A stretch of 64,000 nucleotides of DNA from Alicyclobacillus_A sp963788285 (GCA_963788285.1 CAWBGB010000016.1:1-64000), one strand, 5' to 3'; counted from the first letter of the stretch, positions 18,587-27,138 are shown. Translations and numbers: made by a program. Notes: a model not told the origin generated them from the letters alone.

Positions 18587-19124
18587 CGAATGTTTGAACG
18601 GTGTGAAGCTACTTGAACCTATCGTACACAGCGACAACCGTGGTTTTTTCCTTGAGAGTTATAACCAATCGACGTCCGATCAACTTGGTTTATCGTTTCA
18701 TCCCGTTCAGGACAATCATTCTTTTTCAAAGCAAGCGGGAACCTTACGAGGCTTACACTTTCAGTTACCACCGTTCGGGCAGGCAAAATTGGTGCGCGTG
18801 CTGCACGGAGCAATTTATGATGTCGTCGTCGATATTCGTCCCGGCTCCTCCACATTTGGAAAATGGTACGGTTATCACGTTTCGGCCGACAATCGATATC
18901 TTCTGTTTGTGCCGAACGGTTTTGCGCACGGGTTTTGCACCTTGGTTGAGAACACAGAGGTGTTTTATAAGGTCGACGCACCTTATTCGCCCCAGCACGA
19001 TACCGGTATTCTTTGGTCAGATCCTAAACTCAAAATTGACTGGCCGCCCGGAGACAAGATTCTTTCAAAGAAAGATACGCTTCTCCCATCCTTCTCTGAA
19101 TGGCTACAACGCGGAGAATTATAA
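18573..19124 (+). CDS. rmlC: dTDP-4-dehydrorhamnose 3,5-epimerase
   Basis: This 183-residue cupin acts between RmlB and RmlD. It shows the family hallmarks FFLESYNQ, QDNHSFSKQAGTLRGLHFQ (with the active-site His), LVRVLHGAIYDVVVDIRPGS and FVPNGFAHGFCTL. The length is standard. It is the last gene of the rmlABDC operon; the following gene (tdk) is about 100 bp away with its own ribosome site. Confidence 0.93.
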   Translation: MKVIDECLNGVKLLEPIVHSDNRGFFLESYNQSTSDQLGLSFHPVQDNHSFSKQAGTLRGLHFQLPPFGQAKLVRVLHGAIYDVVVDIRPGSSTFGKWYGYHVSADNRYLLFVPNGFAHGFCTLVENTEVFYKVDAPYSPQHDTGILWSDPKLKIDWPPGDKILSKKDTLLPSFSEWLQRGEL

Positions 19125-19225
19125 ATTTTACAAAAAGTGTTCGTTGGAGCTTGAATACCGCACAGGCACATCATCATGACTCCTGACGAGTACGATAATC
19201 CATCCAAAAAGCGAGGTTGCAAGAA

Positions 19226-19792
19226 GTGAGAACTCACGGCAAGCTGACCGTCAACTGTGGCTCGATGTTCTCCGGCAAGTCGTCTGAACTCCAGCGGCAA
19301 GGCAAGCGACACGCTCTCGCTGGACGTCGTGTTTTGTACGTCAAGCCAAAGATGGACGACCGATACTCGATGGATTCCATTGTCACTCACGACGGAAAAG
19401 AGGTTCCAGCAATCGCAATATCCGACGTTATTGAATTGCTGTCGCTGACCATGACGAGCAACACTGTCGTCCTCATCGACGAAGTCCAGTTCTTCGACTC
19501 CGCCGGGATCGTCATGGCAATCAACGAACTTATCGCATCTGGTGTGGACGTCATCGTCTTTGGGCTTGACATGGATAGGCATGGGCAACCCTTCGGCGCC
19601 GTTCCGTACCTCATGGCAATCGCGGACGAGGTCAACAAATTCAAGGCCGTGTGTACTGACTGCGGCTCCGACGCTTGGGTCTCATACGGAGAGTTCAACG
19701 AGGAAAGTCAAGTCGTCCTCGGTGCAACTGAAAAGTATCGCCCGCTTTGTCGTACTTGCTACCACAAGCGAATCTATGGAGGGAACAGCTGA
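19226..19792 (+). CDS. tdk: Thymidine kinase
   Basis: This is a type II thymidine kinase of about 188 residues, phosphorylating thymidine with ATP. The P-loop is GSMFSGKSSEL near the N-terminus. LIDEVQFFD is the Walker B-like motif with the catalytic Glu, FGLDMDRHGQPF is the lasso region, and the structural zinc is held by CTDCGS and CRTC. GTG 19226 is chosen because GAGG lies nine bases upstream; TTG 19217 would overlap the ribosome site. It lies on the same strand right after the rhamnose genes; supplying dTTP for dTDP-sugars is a plausible but unproven link. Confidence 0.9.
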   Translation: MRTHGKLTVNCGSMFSGKSSELQRQGKRHALAGRRVLYVKPKMDDRYSMDSIVTHDGKEVPAIAISDVIELLSLTMTSNTVVLIDEVQFFDSAGIVMAINELIASGVDVIVFGLDMDRHGQPFGAVPYLMAIADEVNKFKAVCTDCGSDAWVSYGEFNEESQVVLGATEKYRPLCRTCYHKRIYGGNS

Positions 19793-19934
19793 AACTAACA
19801 GTTTGGGGCGGACAGGGCCGGCTGTACAGCTTTTGTACGTATAAAGTTCTCTGTATTGCAGAATGGGTCATGCATGAGAGGCTTATTTCCACGTATGCAT
19901 GAGATCATTACACCTCGAAAGGGAGCGGTCAGGG

Positions 19935-20087
19935 ATGACGCAGGAAAGATCCCCGCTTGCCGATGAATGCAGCGGATTGGAGCAGACGAGTATACGCGAC
20001 ATTCACGTGATGGGTGGATACCAGGAACAAAAAGCATCAGATCCCATTACAGAATTGCTCAACGAGCATTTGAACAACTGGGATTAA
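19935..20087 (+). CDS. Small hypothetical protein, 50 aa
   Basis: A 50-codon frame begins MTQERSPLADECSG and ends in the amphipathic DPITELLNEHLNNWD. A weak GGAG lies about ten bases upstream. No motif or family is recognised. It could be a real short protein or chance. Confidence 0.3.
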   Translation: MTQERSPLADECSGLEQTSIRDIHVMGGYQEQKASDPITELLNEHLNNWD

Positions 20088-20186
20088 CGATCTTCTCATA
20101 AATTTTCCTCTGACATGTACAATGATTTAAGAGCCGTTAGTGTACGACGGCAACCGATTGCGCTCGTACATGGAGGGAAAATTGGC

Positions 20187-21044
20187 ATGTCACGCAGTTT
20201 GTGCATGGGCAGCATCAAGAAGGAGCATGCACATCTTTTGCAACAGCTCACGCGGCGCATTGGGTGGAACTTCACGTCCCAGCAGGTCAACATGTTCCTG
20301 AGCGTCAAGGAGACCTGGGTTGGACATTGGCTGAAAGATCAACTCGTATCCAGTGCTGCATTGTTTCAATACGGACAGAAACTCGCTTCTTTAGGTATTG
20401 TCATGGTAGACCCCAATCATCGCCGAAAGGGCCTTGGCAAGCAGGCTGTACAACAATGCCTGAATGTGGCTGCTCTGGCGGGCTCTCCAGTCACCCTCGT
20501 AGCAACTCCGGAAGGATATCCCTTGTACCACGCTTTGGGCTTTCAAACGATTGGACAGATACACCGATTCGAGCGAATCCAGACTGAGAACGATGTGCAC
20601 CCTGTTGAAACTAAAGACATGCTACCGGTTGTTGAAACGGACTTGGAAGACCTGACTCGATTGGACGAAATTGTGATTGGAGCAAACCGTCAGGATGTGC
20701 ACCGAATACTGTTGCAAAACATCGAGCGCGGATTCAAGATTCGTGATACACGTGGTGAGCTGCAAGGCTTTGGCCTGGCTGTCTGTAGACACAACGTACT
20801 CGCCGTTGGTCCACTGATGGCCACAAGTTCGGATGAGGCCGTGAGACTTGTAGAAACACTGACGTCGTCCTGGAATGGAAAAGTACGAATCGATGTACCT
20901 GGGGAACAAACGCGGTTTATGGCGCAGCTCAGGAAAATCGGATTCCAAGAGACAATGGTATCGCCCGTGATGATAATCCACGGAGACAGATTGCCAGGTC
21001 AACGCGCGCAACTGTTCGGGATTGCTGATCCGGCGCTCAGCTAG
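20187..21044 (+). CDS. GNAT-family N-acetyltransferase
   Basis: This protein of about 285 residues has a GNAT acetyl-CoA fold in its first half. VDPNHRRKGLGKQAVQQCL is the pyrophosphate-binding Q/RxxGxG loop, and GYPLYHALGFQ is the typical C-terminal motif B (YxxxGF). The second half, ending at FMAQLRKIGFQETMVSP, looks like a second, degenerate acetyltransferase unit, so this may be a tandem GNAT. ATG 20187 is preferred since GGAGGG precedes it; ATG 20115 has no ribosome site. The stop overlaps the converging sir2 gene by 4 bp. The substrate is unknown. Confidence 0.8.
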   Translation: MSRSLCMGSIKKEHAHLLQQLTRRIGWNFTSQQVNMFLSVKETWVGHWLKDQLVSSAALFQYGQKLASLGIVMVDPNHRRKGLGKQAVQQCLNVAALAGSPVTLVATPEGYPLYHALGFQTIGQIHRFERIQTENDVHPVETKDMLPVVETDLEDLTRLDEIVIGANRQDVHRILLQNIERGFKIRDTRGELQGFGLAVCRHNVLAVGPLMATSSDEAVRLVETLTSSWNGKVRIDVPGEQTRFMAQLRKIGFQETMVSPVMIIHGDRLPGQRAQLFGIADPALS

Positions 21045-21796
21045 AGCACTGGGAACACCTCCGGCAGAACCTCGCCGATTTTGCCCCGGATGACCACTTC
21101 AGCATGCACATCTATGTAAGTTTCTTCTAGGTTTACAACCGCAATGGGCACCCCCGCTGCACGCGCGTAGTTTGGTAACTCTGCAACCGGATCCACCATC
21201 AACGACGTGCCGAGCACGAGGAACAAATCACACCTCGCTGCGGCTAAGATGGCTCGCTCTAGGTGTCGGACTTGCTGTCCGAAGAGCACGGTATCCGGGT
21301 GCAACACGAATCCGCACTCGGCGCCTTTCGCATTCACCCAATGGCAGGTCGGTACGTCTTCCGTGAGAATGTCATCCAAACCGTAACTTTGCATGCAAGC
21401 GGGACACTCGGCCTTGCGGACGCTGCCGTGCAGTTCAAACACCGTTGTGCTTCCGGCGAGCTGGTGCAGCCCATCTACGTTCTGCGTGAACACCGTCACT
21501 CGCTTGCCCAAGCGTTCTAACGCTGCAAGCGCTCGATGACCCGCGTTGGGCTCAGCCCTCAAATATTCCGGGCACATAAACACCTGTTTAAACTTCGGCC
21601 AAAACGCCTGTGGAAAGCGTCGCAGATACGAATCTGACATCGCTTGCACCAACGCTTCGTCTTGCCAGATGCCTTCGTCGGAGCGAAAATCAGGTATCCC
21701 GGATTCCGTGCTCATCCCAGCCCCCGTCAGGACGACGATGTTTGAAGCGTTTTCAATCAATCGCTGGAAAACTGACATGGAATGCTGTGTTGGCAT
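21041..21796 (-). CDS. NAD-dependent protein deacylase, Sir2 family
   Basis: This 251-residue sirtuin removes acyl groups from lysines using NAD. Motifs are VVLTGAGMSTESGIPDFRS (NAD-binding loop), TQNVDGLHQLAGS, the catalytic His in VFELHGSV, a zinc site with CPACMQ and two later Cys (CHWVNAKGAEC), and LVLGTSLMVDP. ATG 21796 has GAGGAG eight to nine bases upstream; an upstream extension lacks these features. It is divergent from the acetyltransferase at 21948 with a 151-bp shared control region. This arrangement suggests that the two enzymes set and remove the same lysine acetylation marks. Confidence 0.88.
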   Translation of the reverse strand: MPTQHSMSVFQRLIENASNIVVLTGAGMSTESGIPDFRSDEGIWQDEALVQAMSDSYLRRFPQAFWPKFKQVFMCPEYLRAEPNAGHRALAALERLGKRVTVFTQNVDGLHQLAGSTTVFELHGSVRKAECPACMQSYGLDDILTEDVPTCHWVNAKGAECGFVLHPDTVLFGQQVRHLERAILAAARCDLFLVLGTSLMVDPVAELPNYARAAGVPIAVVNLEETYIDVHAEVVIRGKIGEVLPEVFPVL

Positions 21797-21880
21797 AGCT
21801 GTTCTCCTCACGCCGCTATTGATGTAAATGAAGTCTAATGAAACCATACCACACCACGCCACAATTTTGTCAGATACTTT

Positions 21881-21909
21881 CGACGAGCGCCCGCTCGTCG
21901 CGGTACAAT
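21881..21909 (+). promoter_or_regulatory. Perfect 9-bp inverted repeat directly upstream of a -10 box
   Basis: CGACGAGCG-CC-CGCTCGTCG (21881-21900) is a perfect palindrome placed immediately before TACAAT (21904-21909), a good -10 hexamer, about 40 bp upstream of the Pat-like gene. It fills the space where the -35 and spacer would be, so a bound regulator would directly block or remodel the promoter. No regulator gene is adjacent. Confidence 0.5.
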
Positions 21910-21947
21910 GTGTGCAACAGGAACACCGGTGTACAGGGGGATGGAGA

Positions 21948-24326
21948 ATGACACGGATCATCTTGCGGGACGGCAAAGTGGCGGAATTGCGGCGAGCAAA
22001 GAAGGACGCAGAAGATCATGCCTTGGTCAAGGCGCTATTCAACCGAGCCTCTGCAGACAGTTTGTACTTTCGGTTTTTCCACACCGTTCGCGAAGTAAGT
22101 GATGCCGTGATTGATGACATGCTCGGCGGAAACGGAAGAGATCAGTTGTCTTTACTGTGCTTAGCGGGAGATAAGGCGCTCGGCATTGGTACGTACGTGG
22201 GCGTGAGCGAGGACACCGCGGAAGTGTCGTTCCTTGTCGACGACGAACTGCACGGCAAAGGGTTTGGCACCCTGCTCCTCGAACACCTCGCCCAGGAAGC
22301 GTGGCACTACGGATTCAAGCAGTTTGAAGCGTTCGTCATCGACGGAAATTACAAGATGCTCCAGGTCTTCCGTTCGAGCGGCTACGAACTACGGCAAACC
22401 AGCGAAACCGGCACCATGCACCTCGTCCTCCCGTTGACGCACACGGAGCGCGTCCGTTCTCTACGAGCGACCCGCGAGAAGTTGGCCACACAGGCATCGC
22501 TGACTCCGTTCTTTAGTCCGAAATCAGTGGCTGTGATTGGTGCATCGCGCGATCCGCACGGTCTCGGCCACCTGGTCTTCCGCAACATCCTGAGCGGCGG
22601 CTTCCAAGGTACCGTGTATCCCGTCAACCCGAGTGCCCAGACCGTGGCATCCGTCCGCGCGTACGCGACCCTGATGGACCTACCAGAGCCCATCGATTTG
22701 GCCGTGATTGTGGTGCCTGCGTCGGAAGTGCTGGAGGTGGTCGACCAGTGCGTGGAAGCGCGGGTAGGCGCCGTGATGATTCTCAGCGCCGGGTTCGCCG
22801 AACGCGGCGCTGAGGGCGCGCAGCTACAACAGGAGGTGGTGCGCCGCCTGCGCCACGGTGGCTGCCGTTTAATCGGTCCCAACTCCCTCGGTCTGGTCAA
22901 TACTGTGTCCGACGTTCAGCTGAATGCGAGTTTTGCCAGTCACATTCCATCCACACAGGGCCTATCCATCGCCAGCCAATCTGGCGCGCTTGGAATTGCC
23001 ATTCTGGAGTACGCCAGCCGCATTGACGTCGGCGTGACGCACTTTGTGAGCATGGGCAACAAGGCGGACGTCTCCAGCAACGACCTGATTCAGTACTGGG
23101 AAGATGATCCCGCCACCAGTCTGATTGCCTTGTACATCGAATCGTTCGGCAACCCGCGCAAGTTTTCGAGACTGGCTCGGCGCATTACCCGCAAGAAGCC
23201 CATTCTGGTGGTCAAGGGCGCACAGTCCCCACTCACCCGCAGCATCTCGGGCGCGGCGATGACACCGTCCTCCGCCTCCGAGGGCGTCGTGGACGCGCTG
23301 TTTCAACAGACCGGCGTCATTCGCCTCGACACCTTGCAGGAGATGTTCGACGTCGCGGCGTTGATGGCTAACCAACCCTTACCGCGCGGACGCCGCGTTG
23401 CGATTGTGACCAACTCCGCAGGGGGGGCTGTCATCACCGCAGACGCACTGCTCAAAGAAAACCTGAATTTCGTGCACCCCGTGATTGACCTTGGTTTCAA
23501 CGCGCTGGCGGAAGGCTACCGGGAAATCCTCCCACAAGTCTTGCGAGACGACACGGTAGACACGGTGGTCGTTTTGTACGTGCCCGTCGGTGTCTCAGAC
23601 CAGGACGCAATCGTCACTGCGATTGCAGAAGCTGTGGACGAAGTGGTGAACGAAGGCATCGAGCACAAGCCGATTGTCGCCAACTTCCTAACCACCGGGG
23701 ACTATCTCGTACACTACATCCACACCAAGACACAACGGATTCCCGTCTACCCGTTTCCTGAACAGGCCGTCCGCGCACTGGCCAAGGTGAACGCCTACGC
23801 AGACTACCTCGCTAGAGACCGCGGACACATTCCAGACTTGGACGGTGCGGACGCCGAATACACACGGGCCATCGTTCGTAAGTTCCTAACTGGAGGCCTG
23901 CTGCCTACAGCGGTGTGTCACGACGTGCTGGCCGCAATGGGTGTGGAAAATACAGAACTGGCGGAGCCGGAGGTGCGTGCGAAAGTGCGAATTGACATTA
24001 CACCGGATCCCCTCTTTGGCCCGGTCATGCGCGTGGCCCGTCATTTCGAAGGTATCGCTGGTGACGATACGCTCCCCCTCCAATCGGTACTGCGCATCAC
24101 ACCGCTCACCAACGTCGACGCCTTAGGTGCCGTGGAGCACGTTGCAGAATGGTTCCGTGTGAAGGCGGATCCAGAATTGTCAGGCTTGACCGATCTGTTG
24201 TTGCGGCTGTCCCGCCTGGTGGAAGAGGTTCCGGAAATCATGGACGTGACGCTACCAAGAGTGGAAATCGGCGGCGCTGGATATCGCTTCGACCAGATTA
24301 CCATTCGTGTGGCACAGGAGGAATGA
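21948..24326 (+). CDS. Pat-like protein acetyltransferase: N-terminal GNAT + degenerate acyl-CoA synthetase (NDP-forming)
   Basis: The protein has about 792 residues. Residues 1-180 are a GNAT domain (VSFLVDDELHGKGFGTLLLEH, acetyl-CoA loop). From about 185 comes a CoA-binding domain (VAVIGASRDPHGLGHLVF, VYPVNPSA), then succinyl-CoA-ligase-like domains (IGPNSLGLVNT, SQSGALGIAIL, VTNSAGGAVITADAL). At the position of the phospho-carrier His, normally in a SHTGAL context, this protein reads SGAAMTPSS and has no His. The C-terminal ATP-grasp part is about 100 residues short: the ATP-binding VLK/KSDVGGV core is missing, but DPLFGPVM remains. This is the pattern of the Pat lysine acetyltransferases, where the synthetase part is regulatory. 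The domain order (GNAT first) matches actinobacterial rather than Salmonella Pat. ATG 21948 follows GGAG. Confidence 0.82.
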   Translation: MTRIILRDGKVAELRRAKKDAEDHALVKALFNRASADSLYFRFFHTVREVSDAVIDDMLGGNGRDQLSLLCLAGDKALGIGTYVGVSEDTAEVSFLVDDELHGKGFGTLLLEHLAQEAWHYGFKQFEAFVIDGNYKMLQVFRSSGYELRQTSETGTMHLVLPLTHTERVRSLRATREKLATQASLTPFFSPKSVAVIGASRDPHGLGHLVFRNILSGGFQGTVYPVNPSAQTVASVRAYATLMDLPEPIDLAVIVVPASEVLEVVDQCVEARVGAVMILSAGFAERGAEGAQLQQEVVRRLRHGGCRLIGPNSLGLVNTVSDVQLNASFASHIPSTQGLSIASQSGALGIAILEYASRIDVGVTHFVSMGNKADVSSNDLIQYWEDDPATSLIALYIESFGNPRKFSRLARRITRKKPILVVKGAQSPLTRSISGAAMTPSSASEGVVDALFQQTGVIRLDTLQEMFDVAALMANQPLPRGRRVAIVTNSAGGAVITADALLKENLNFVHPVIDLGFNALAEGYREILPQVLRDDTVDTVVVLYVPVGVSDQDAIVTAIAEAVDEVVNEGIEHKPIVANFLTTGDYLVHYIHTKTQRIPVYPFPEQAVRALAKVNAYADYLARDRGHIPDLDGADAEYTRAIVRKFLTGGLLPTAVCHDVLAAMGVENTELAEPEVRAKVRIDITPDPLFGPVMRVARHFEGIAGDDTLPLQSVLRITPLTNVDALGAVEHVAEWFRVKADPELSGLTDLLLRLSRLVEEVPEIMDVTLPRVEIGGAGYRFDQITIRVAQEE

Positions 24327-24364
24327 TCATCAATCGCGATTGTGTTTGGATGCAAATTCCTGAA

Positions 24365-24404
24365 TACAATAGTCACGTCTTGCACTTGACGACCGTCAAG
24401 TGCA
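24365..24404 (+). promoter_or_regulatory. Perfect 11-bp inverted repeat downstream of a -10-like hexamer
   Basis: TGCACTTGACG-AC-CGTCAAGTGCA (24381-24404) is a perfect palindrome 11 bases after TACAAT (24365-24370) and about 20 bp before the flavoprotein pseudogene. It could be an operator of TetR/LacI type. There is no T-tract, so a terminator for the preceding gene is less likely but possible. Confidence 0.5.
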
Positions 24405-24425
24405 GCGGAACAGGGGGACCACGAC

Positions 24426-25635
24426 ATGAAGAAAAAAATTGCTATTTTGGGATGTGGCACAACGGGAATTCATTTGGCCTACGAATTACTTAGCGAACGA
24501 CGATTCGAGGTGACCATCTTTACTCCCCAATCGAGTGATGAAGTTCGCACAGGAAGAATTCGCTCGACTCAGGTTCATTTTTCATCGACAATCGCCAGAG
24601 AGCATCGTTATCACATGCCCGAATGGCCGAATGTGCAAGAACTAAGCGCGGTTCATATTTCCGTCAGTGGGCAAACGTTATTCGCCGGTCCGCTGGATAA
24701 ACCGGCTTACTCCGTGGATCAGCGCTTGTATTTCTCGGAGTGTATGCGTGATCTTGAACAACAAGGGGTACGCTTCGTTTATCAAAAGGTATCTTTCGAT
24801 GAACTTTCATGACTTGTGGAACAATTTGATTTGGTTGAAGATTGCACTGGGCGGTTCGGTCCCGTTGCTCCATTTCCGGTAGATGTTACGCTGTCGCCCA
24901 TTTCGTCCCCGCTTCGCAAGTGCAACGTTGGGATACTTCCTCGGCGTCAAAACTGCAGAACCCGTAGGCATCATCGCTCATATCATTCCTAGCGAAGGTG
25001 AACTGTTTGAAATTCCAGCGCTTACCGAACACGGACCGGTAACGATATTATTTGTTGAGGCTGTTCCTGGGGGAAAGCTGGACGTTTTTGATAAGACCCA
25101 ACATGAACATGATTTTTGTTCTATCATATTGGACCTAACAGAATCTTTTTTTCCGGAAATACATGAGAGAATCCATGTACCACAGTTCCGTTTGTGTGAC
25201 GACGGCGCCTACTTGCGTGTCGCGATTCGGCCGAAAGTACATACTCCTTATTGTGCAGTGAATGGTAAATGGGTTGTTGGTTGTGGAGACAGTGTGGTTT
25301 TAAATGATCCGATCGCCGAGCAAGGAGACAACACATGCTCTTACATGAGCGAAGAACTCTTTTTCGCATTAATGGAAGATATCGATTCAACATGGGGCGA
25401 ATCGACGTTTAAAAGATATTGGGAAAAGACAAAACCTTATGTAAAACACGTAATCAGTTGGAGTAACGCGATGATGCAACCATTGCCGAAGCATATCCTA
25501 AGCATGATCATGGAAGGCAGTGAAAATCACGCCGTTGCAAGGCGGATTGCCAACTGGTTTCGGATTCCTTCTTCCGCATACAATGATTTTTTCCATGAAA
25601 ACGAAATTCATCAAAATGCATGGGGTGAAAAGTAA
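24426..25635 (+). pseudogene. Styrene-monooxygenase-like (StyA) FAD oxidoreductase, broken
   Basis: The start is a Rossmann FAD site, KIAILGCGTTGIHLAYELL, typical of group E flavoprotein monooxygenases such as StyA. An in-frame TGA at 24810-24812 ends the first 128 codons, but similarity resumes in the same frame (LVEQFDLVEDCTGRFGPV). A frame change near 24935 then leads into FLGVKTAEPVGIIAHIIPS and on through VNGKWVVGCGDSVVLNDP (the GD FAD motif) to TAA 25635. So there is one nonsense mutation and one indel in an otherwise full-length ~405-residue protein. The downstream stretch has good codon texture, suggesting recent inactivation. Confidence 0.75.
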
Positions 25636-25749
25636 GTGCGCCGTAAGATAATCGACACCCCCTAAGAACGGACACAGGAGAAGGGCCCTATGTGCTAACC
25701 GCTCTATGGGGGTGTTTCGGATTACAACCAGTGCTGTGACTTTTGTGGC

Positions 25750-26526
25750 TCAACCAAACTGCCACACACTGTGGCTGAGGCTTCCGTACCGATAACTACG
25801 ATGCAATAAGGTTGCCTTGCGTGCATCATCCGCTGCGCCCATGGCATAGAAAATCGGAATGAAATGCTCATTGCCATAAGGGGGCACTGCGAGCCTTGCA
25901 TTAGGGGCTTGGGATTCATACTTGAACAGCACATCCAAATCCCAAGTCTTCAATTGACGTTCCAACCACTCATCGAAACCGAACGCCCATTCTTGGATCA
26001 CATTTTCTTGCCATACTAAGGCGCGCAAATTGTGAACCGTACCACCACTGCCCATGATGAGCACGTCTTTTTCCCGTAACGCAGATAAAGCCTTCCCGAT
26101 GTTGTACTGGTCTTCGGGTTGAAGACGTGGGTTGACCGACATCGCTACGACAGGAATGTCCGCATTCGGGTACAGCAGCCGAAGCACAACCCAAGCCCCA
26201 TGGTCCAATCCACGATTCGTTTCGACCTCGAAAGGTATACCACATTTTATAAATAATTCCTCAATGTCATGCGCAATTGCCTGGCTGCCCTTGGCTGGAT
26301 ATTGAATCTGATACAGGGCGTCCGGGAACCCACCAAAATCATGAATGGTCTGATACTCGTCGACTTCGCTGACCTTCTGAGTTGCAGACTCCCAGTGGGC
26401 AGAAAACAATACAACGGCTTTGGGCTGCGGCAAGGTTTGACCCAACCGACGTAAAAACTGCGTATATTCATTGTCCTCAATGGCAAGAAGCGGTGCCCCG
26501 TGGGCAATGAAGAAGGACGGAATCAT
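25750..26526 (-). CDS. Class III extradiol ring-cleavage dioxygenase (LigB/YgiD-like)
   Basis: This 258-residue protein of the DODA/YgiD family opens catechol-type rings using a metal ion. The expected His ligands are seen in FFIAHGAPLLA, VVLFSAHWES, GLDHGAWVVLRL and GNEHFIPIFYAMG; the N-terminus matches the family start MIPSFFIAHG. It begins 22 bp after the DoxX-family gene and on the same strand, so the two are probably one transcript. The natural substrate is not known; family members act on DOPA, catechols or hydroxylated aromatics. The partner and the promoter boxes point to a role against catechols or quinones. Confidence 0.85.
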   Translation of the reverse strand: MIPSFFIAHGAPLLAIEDNEYTQFLRRLGQTLPQPKAVVLFSAHWESATQKVSEVDEYQTIHDFGGFPDALYQIQYPAKGSQAIAHDIEELFIKCGIPFEVETNRGLDHGAWVVLRLLYPNADIPVVAMSVNPRLQPEDQYNIGKALSALREKDVLIMGSGGTVHNLRALVWQENVIQEWAFGFDEWLERQLKTWDLDVLFKYESQAPNARLAVPPYGNEHFIPIFYAMGAADDARKATLLHRSYRYGSLSHSVWQFG

Positions 26527-26548
26527 CTCTACTCATCATCCCTTCGAC

Positions 26549-26938
26549 TTACCCGAGGTGGATGGAATACGCACCTGGTCCCACGAGTGCAACCCCAATC
26601 GCCACCGCGATGAGAATCAGGTTGTATTCAAAGCCATTCTGTGTCACCCAGTAACCATTCTTCCCATGAACCGTAAAAATAGCGACCAACATGGTCAACA
26701 CAATCAGTGCAGCTGCAATCGGAAGCCACAGTCCGGCAGCAAACAGAAGTCCACCGACAATCTCTGCCAAAGCTGCCAAAAACGCCATCAACATGCCAGG
26801 CTTGATCCCGATCGATTCGAGCCATCCCGCGGTTCCCTTGAGACCGTGTCCCCCGAACCAACCAAACATCTTCTGTGCGCCATGCCCGGCAAAGGTTAAA
26901 CCGACAACGAGACGAATAATGAGCAAACCATAACTCAT
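26549..26938 (-). CDS. DoxX-family integral membrane protein
   Basis: This 129-residue protein has four predicted membrane helices (LLIIRLVVGLTFAGHGAQK, LMAFLAALAEIVGGLLFA, IAAALIVLTMLVAIF, LILIAVAIGVALVG). HGAQKMFGWFGG and WLESIG are DoxX hallmarks. ATG 26938 has AAGGT eight bases upstream; the preceding TTG is an alternative. It is the first gene of a two-gene unit with the LigB-type dioxygenase, matching the order of the Bacillus subtilis catD-catE (DoxX + catechol dioxygenase) operon. Upstream are a consensus -35 and two TTAC-N5-GTAA-type boxes. Confidence 0.88.
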   Translation of the reverse strand: MSYGLLIIRLVVGLTFAGHGAQKMFGWFGGHGLKGTAGWLESIGIKPGMLMAFLAALAEIVGGLLFAAGLWLPIAAALIVLTMLVAIFTVHGKNGYWVTQNGFEYNLILIAVAIGVALVGPGAYSIHLG

Positions 26939-26967
26939 CAATGTACACCTTCCATCTTCATTGATTT

Positions 26968-27031
26968 ACTTACTGTTTGTAAGTTTAACTTACGATGATT
27001 ACAATACTATAGTCACTTACTATTTGTCAAT
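26968..27031 (-). promoter_or_regulatory. Promoter and double operator of the doxX-dioxygenase operon
   Basis: On the minus strand TTGACA (27026-27031) and TATTGT are spaced by 18 bases, a plausible sigma-A promoter. ACTTAC-TGTTT-GTAAGT (26968-26984) is a perfect palindrome between promoter and gene. A second, imperfect copy (ACTTAC-TATTT-GTCAAT, 27015-27031) overlaps the -35. Inverted TTAC-N5-GTAA boxes are the style of operator used by HxlR/DUF24 regulators such as CatR and YodB, which sense quinones. The repressor gene is not in this window. Confidence 0.65.
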
Positions 27032-27105
27032 ACCTATGTTATGGTTAGTTTTCTGAAGGCGTGATGAACAAAGTTCAACATAGGGGAATCAATGAGTGAG
27101 AGAAC

Positions 27106-27138
27106 GAAAAAAAGGAGTAGCACATGTGCGCTACTCCT
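27106..27138 (-). terminator. Intrinsic terminator after the thiolase gene
   Basis: On the minus strand AGGAGTAGCGCA-CATG-TGCTACTCCT forms a long stem followed by TTTTTTT. It lies about 80 bp after the stop of the thiolase gene. Confidence 0.85.

Noticed and set aside
22382..23375. Long minus-strand frames opposite the Pat-like gene
   Set aside because: They mirror third-position GC bias of the true gene; the translation has no recognisable motif.
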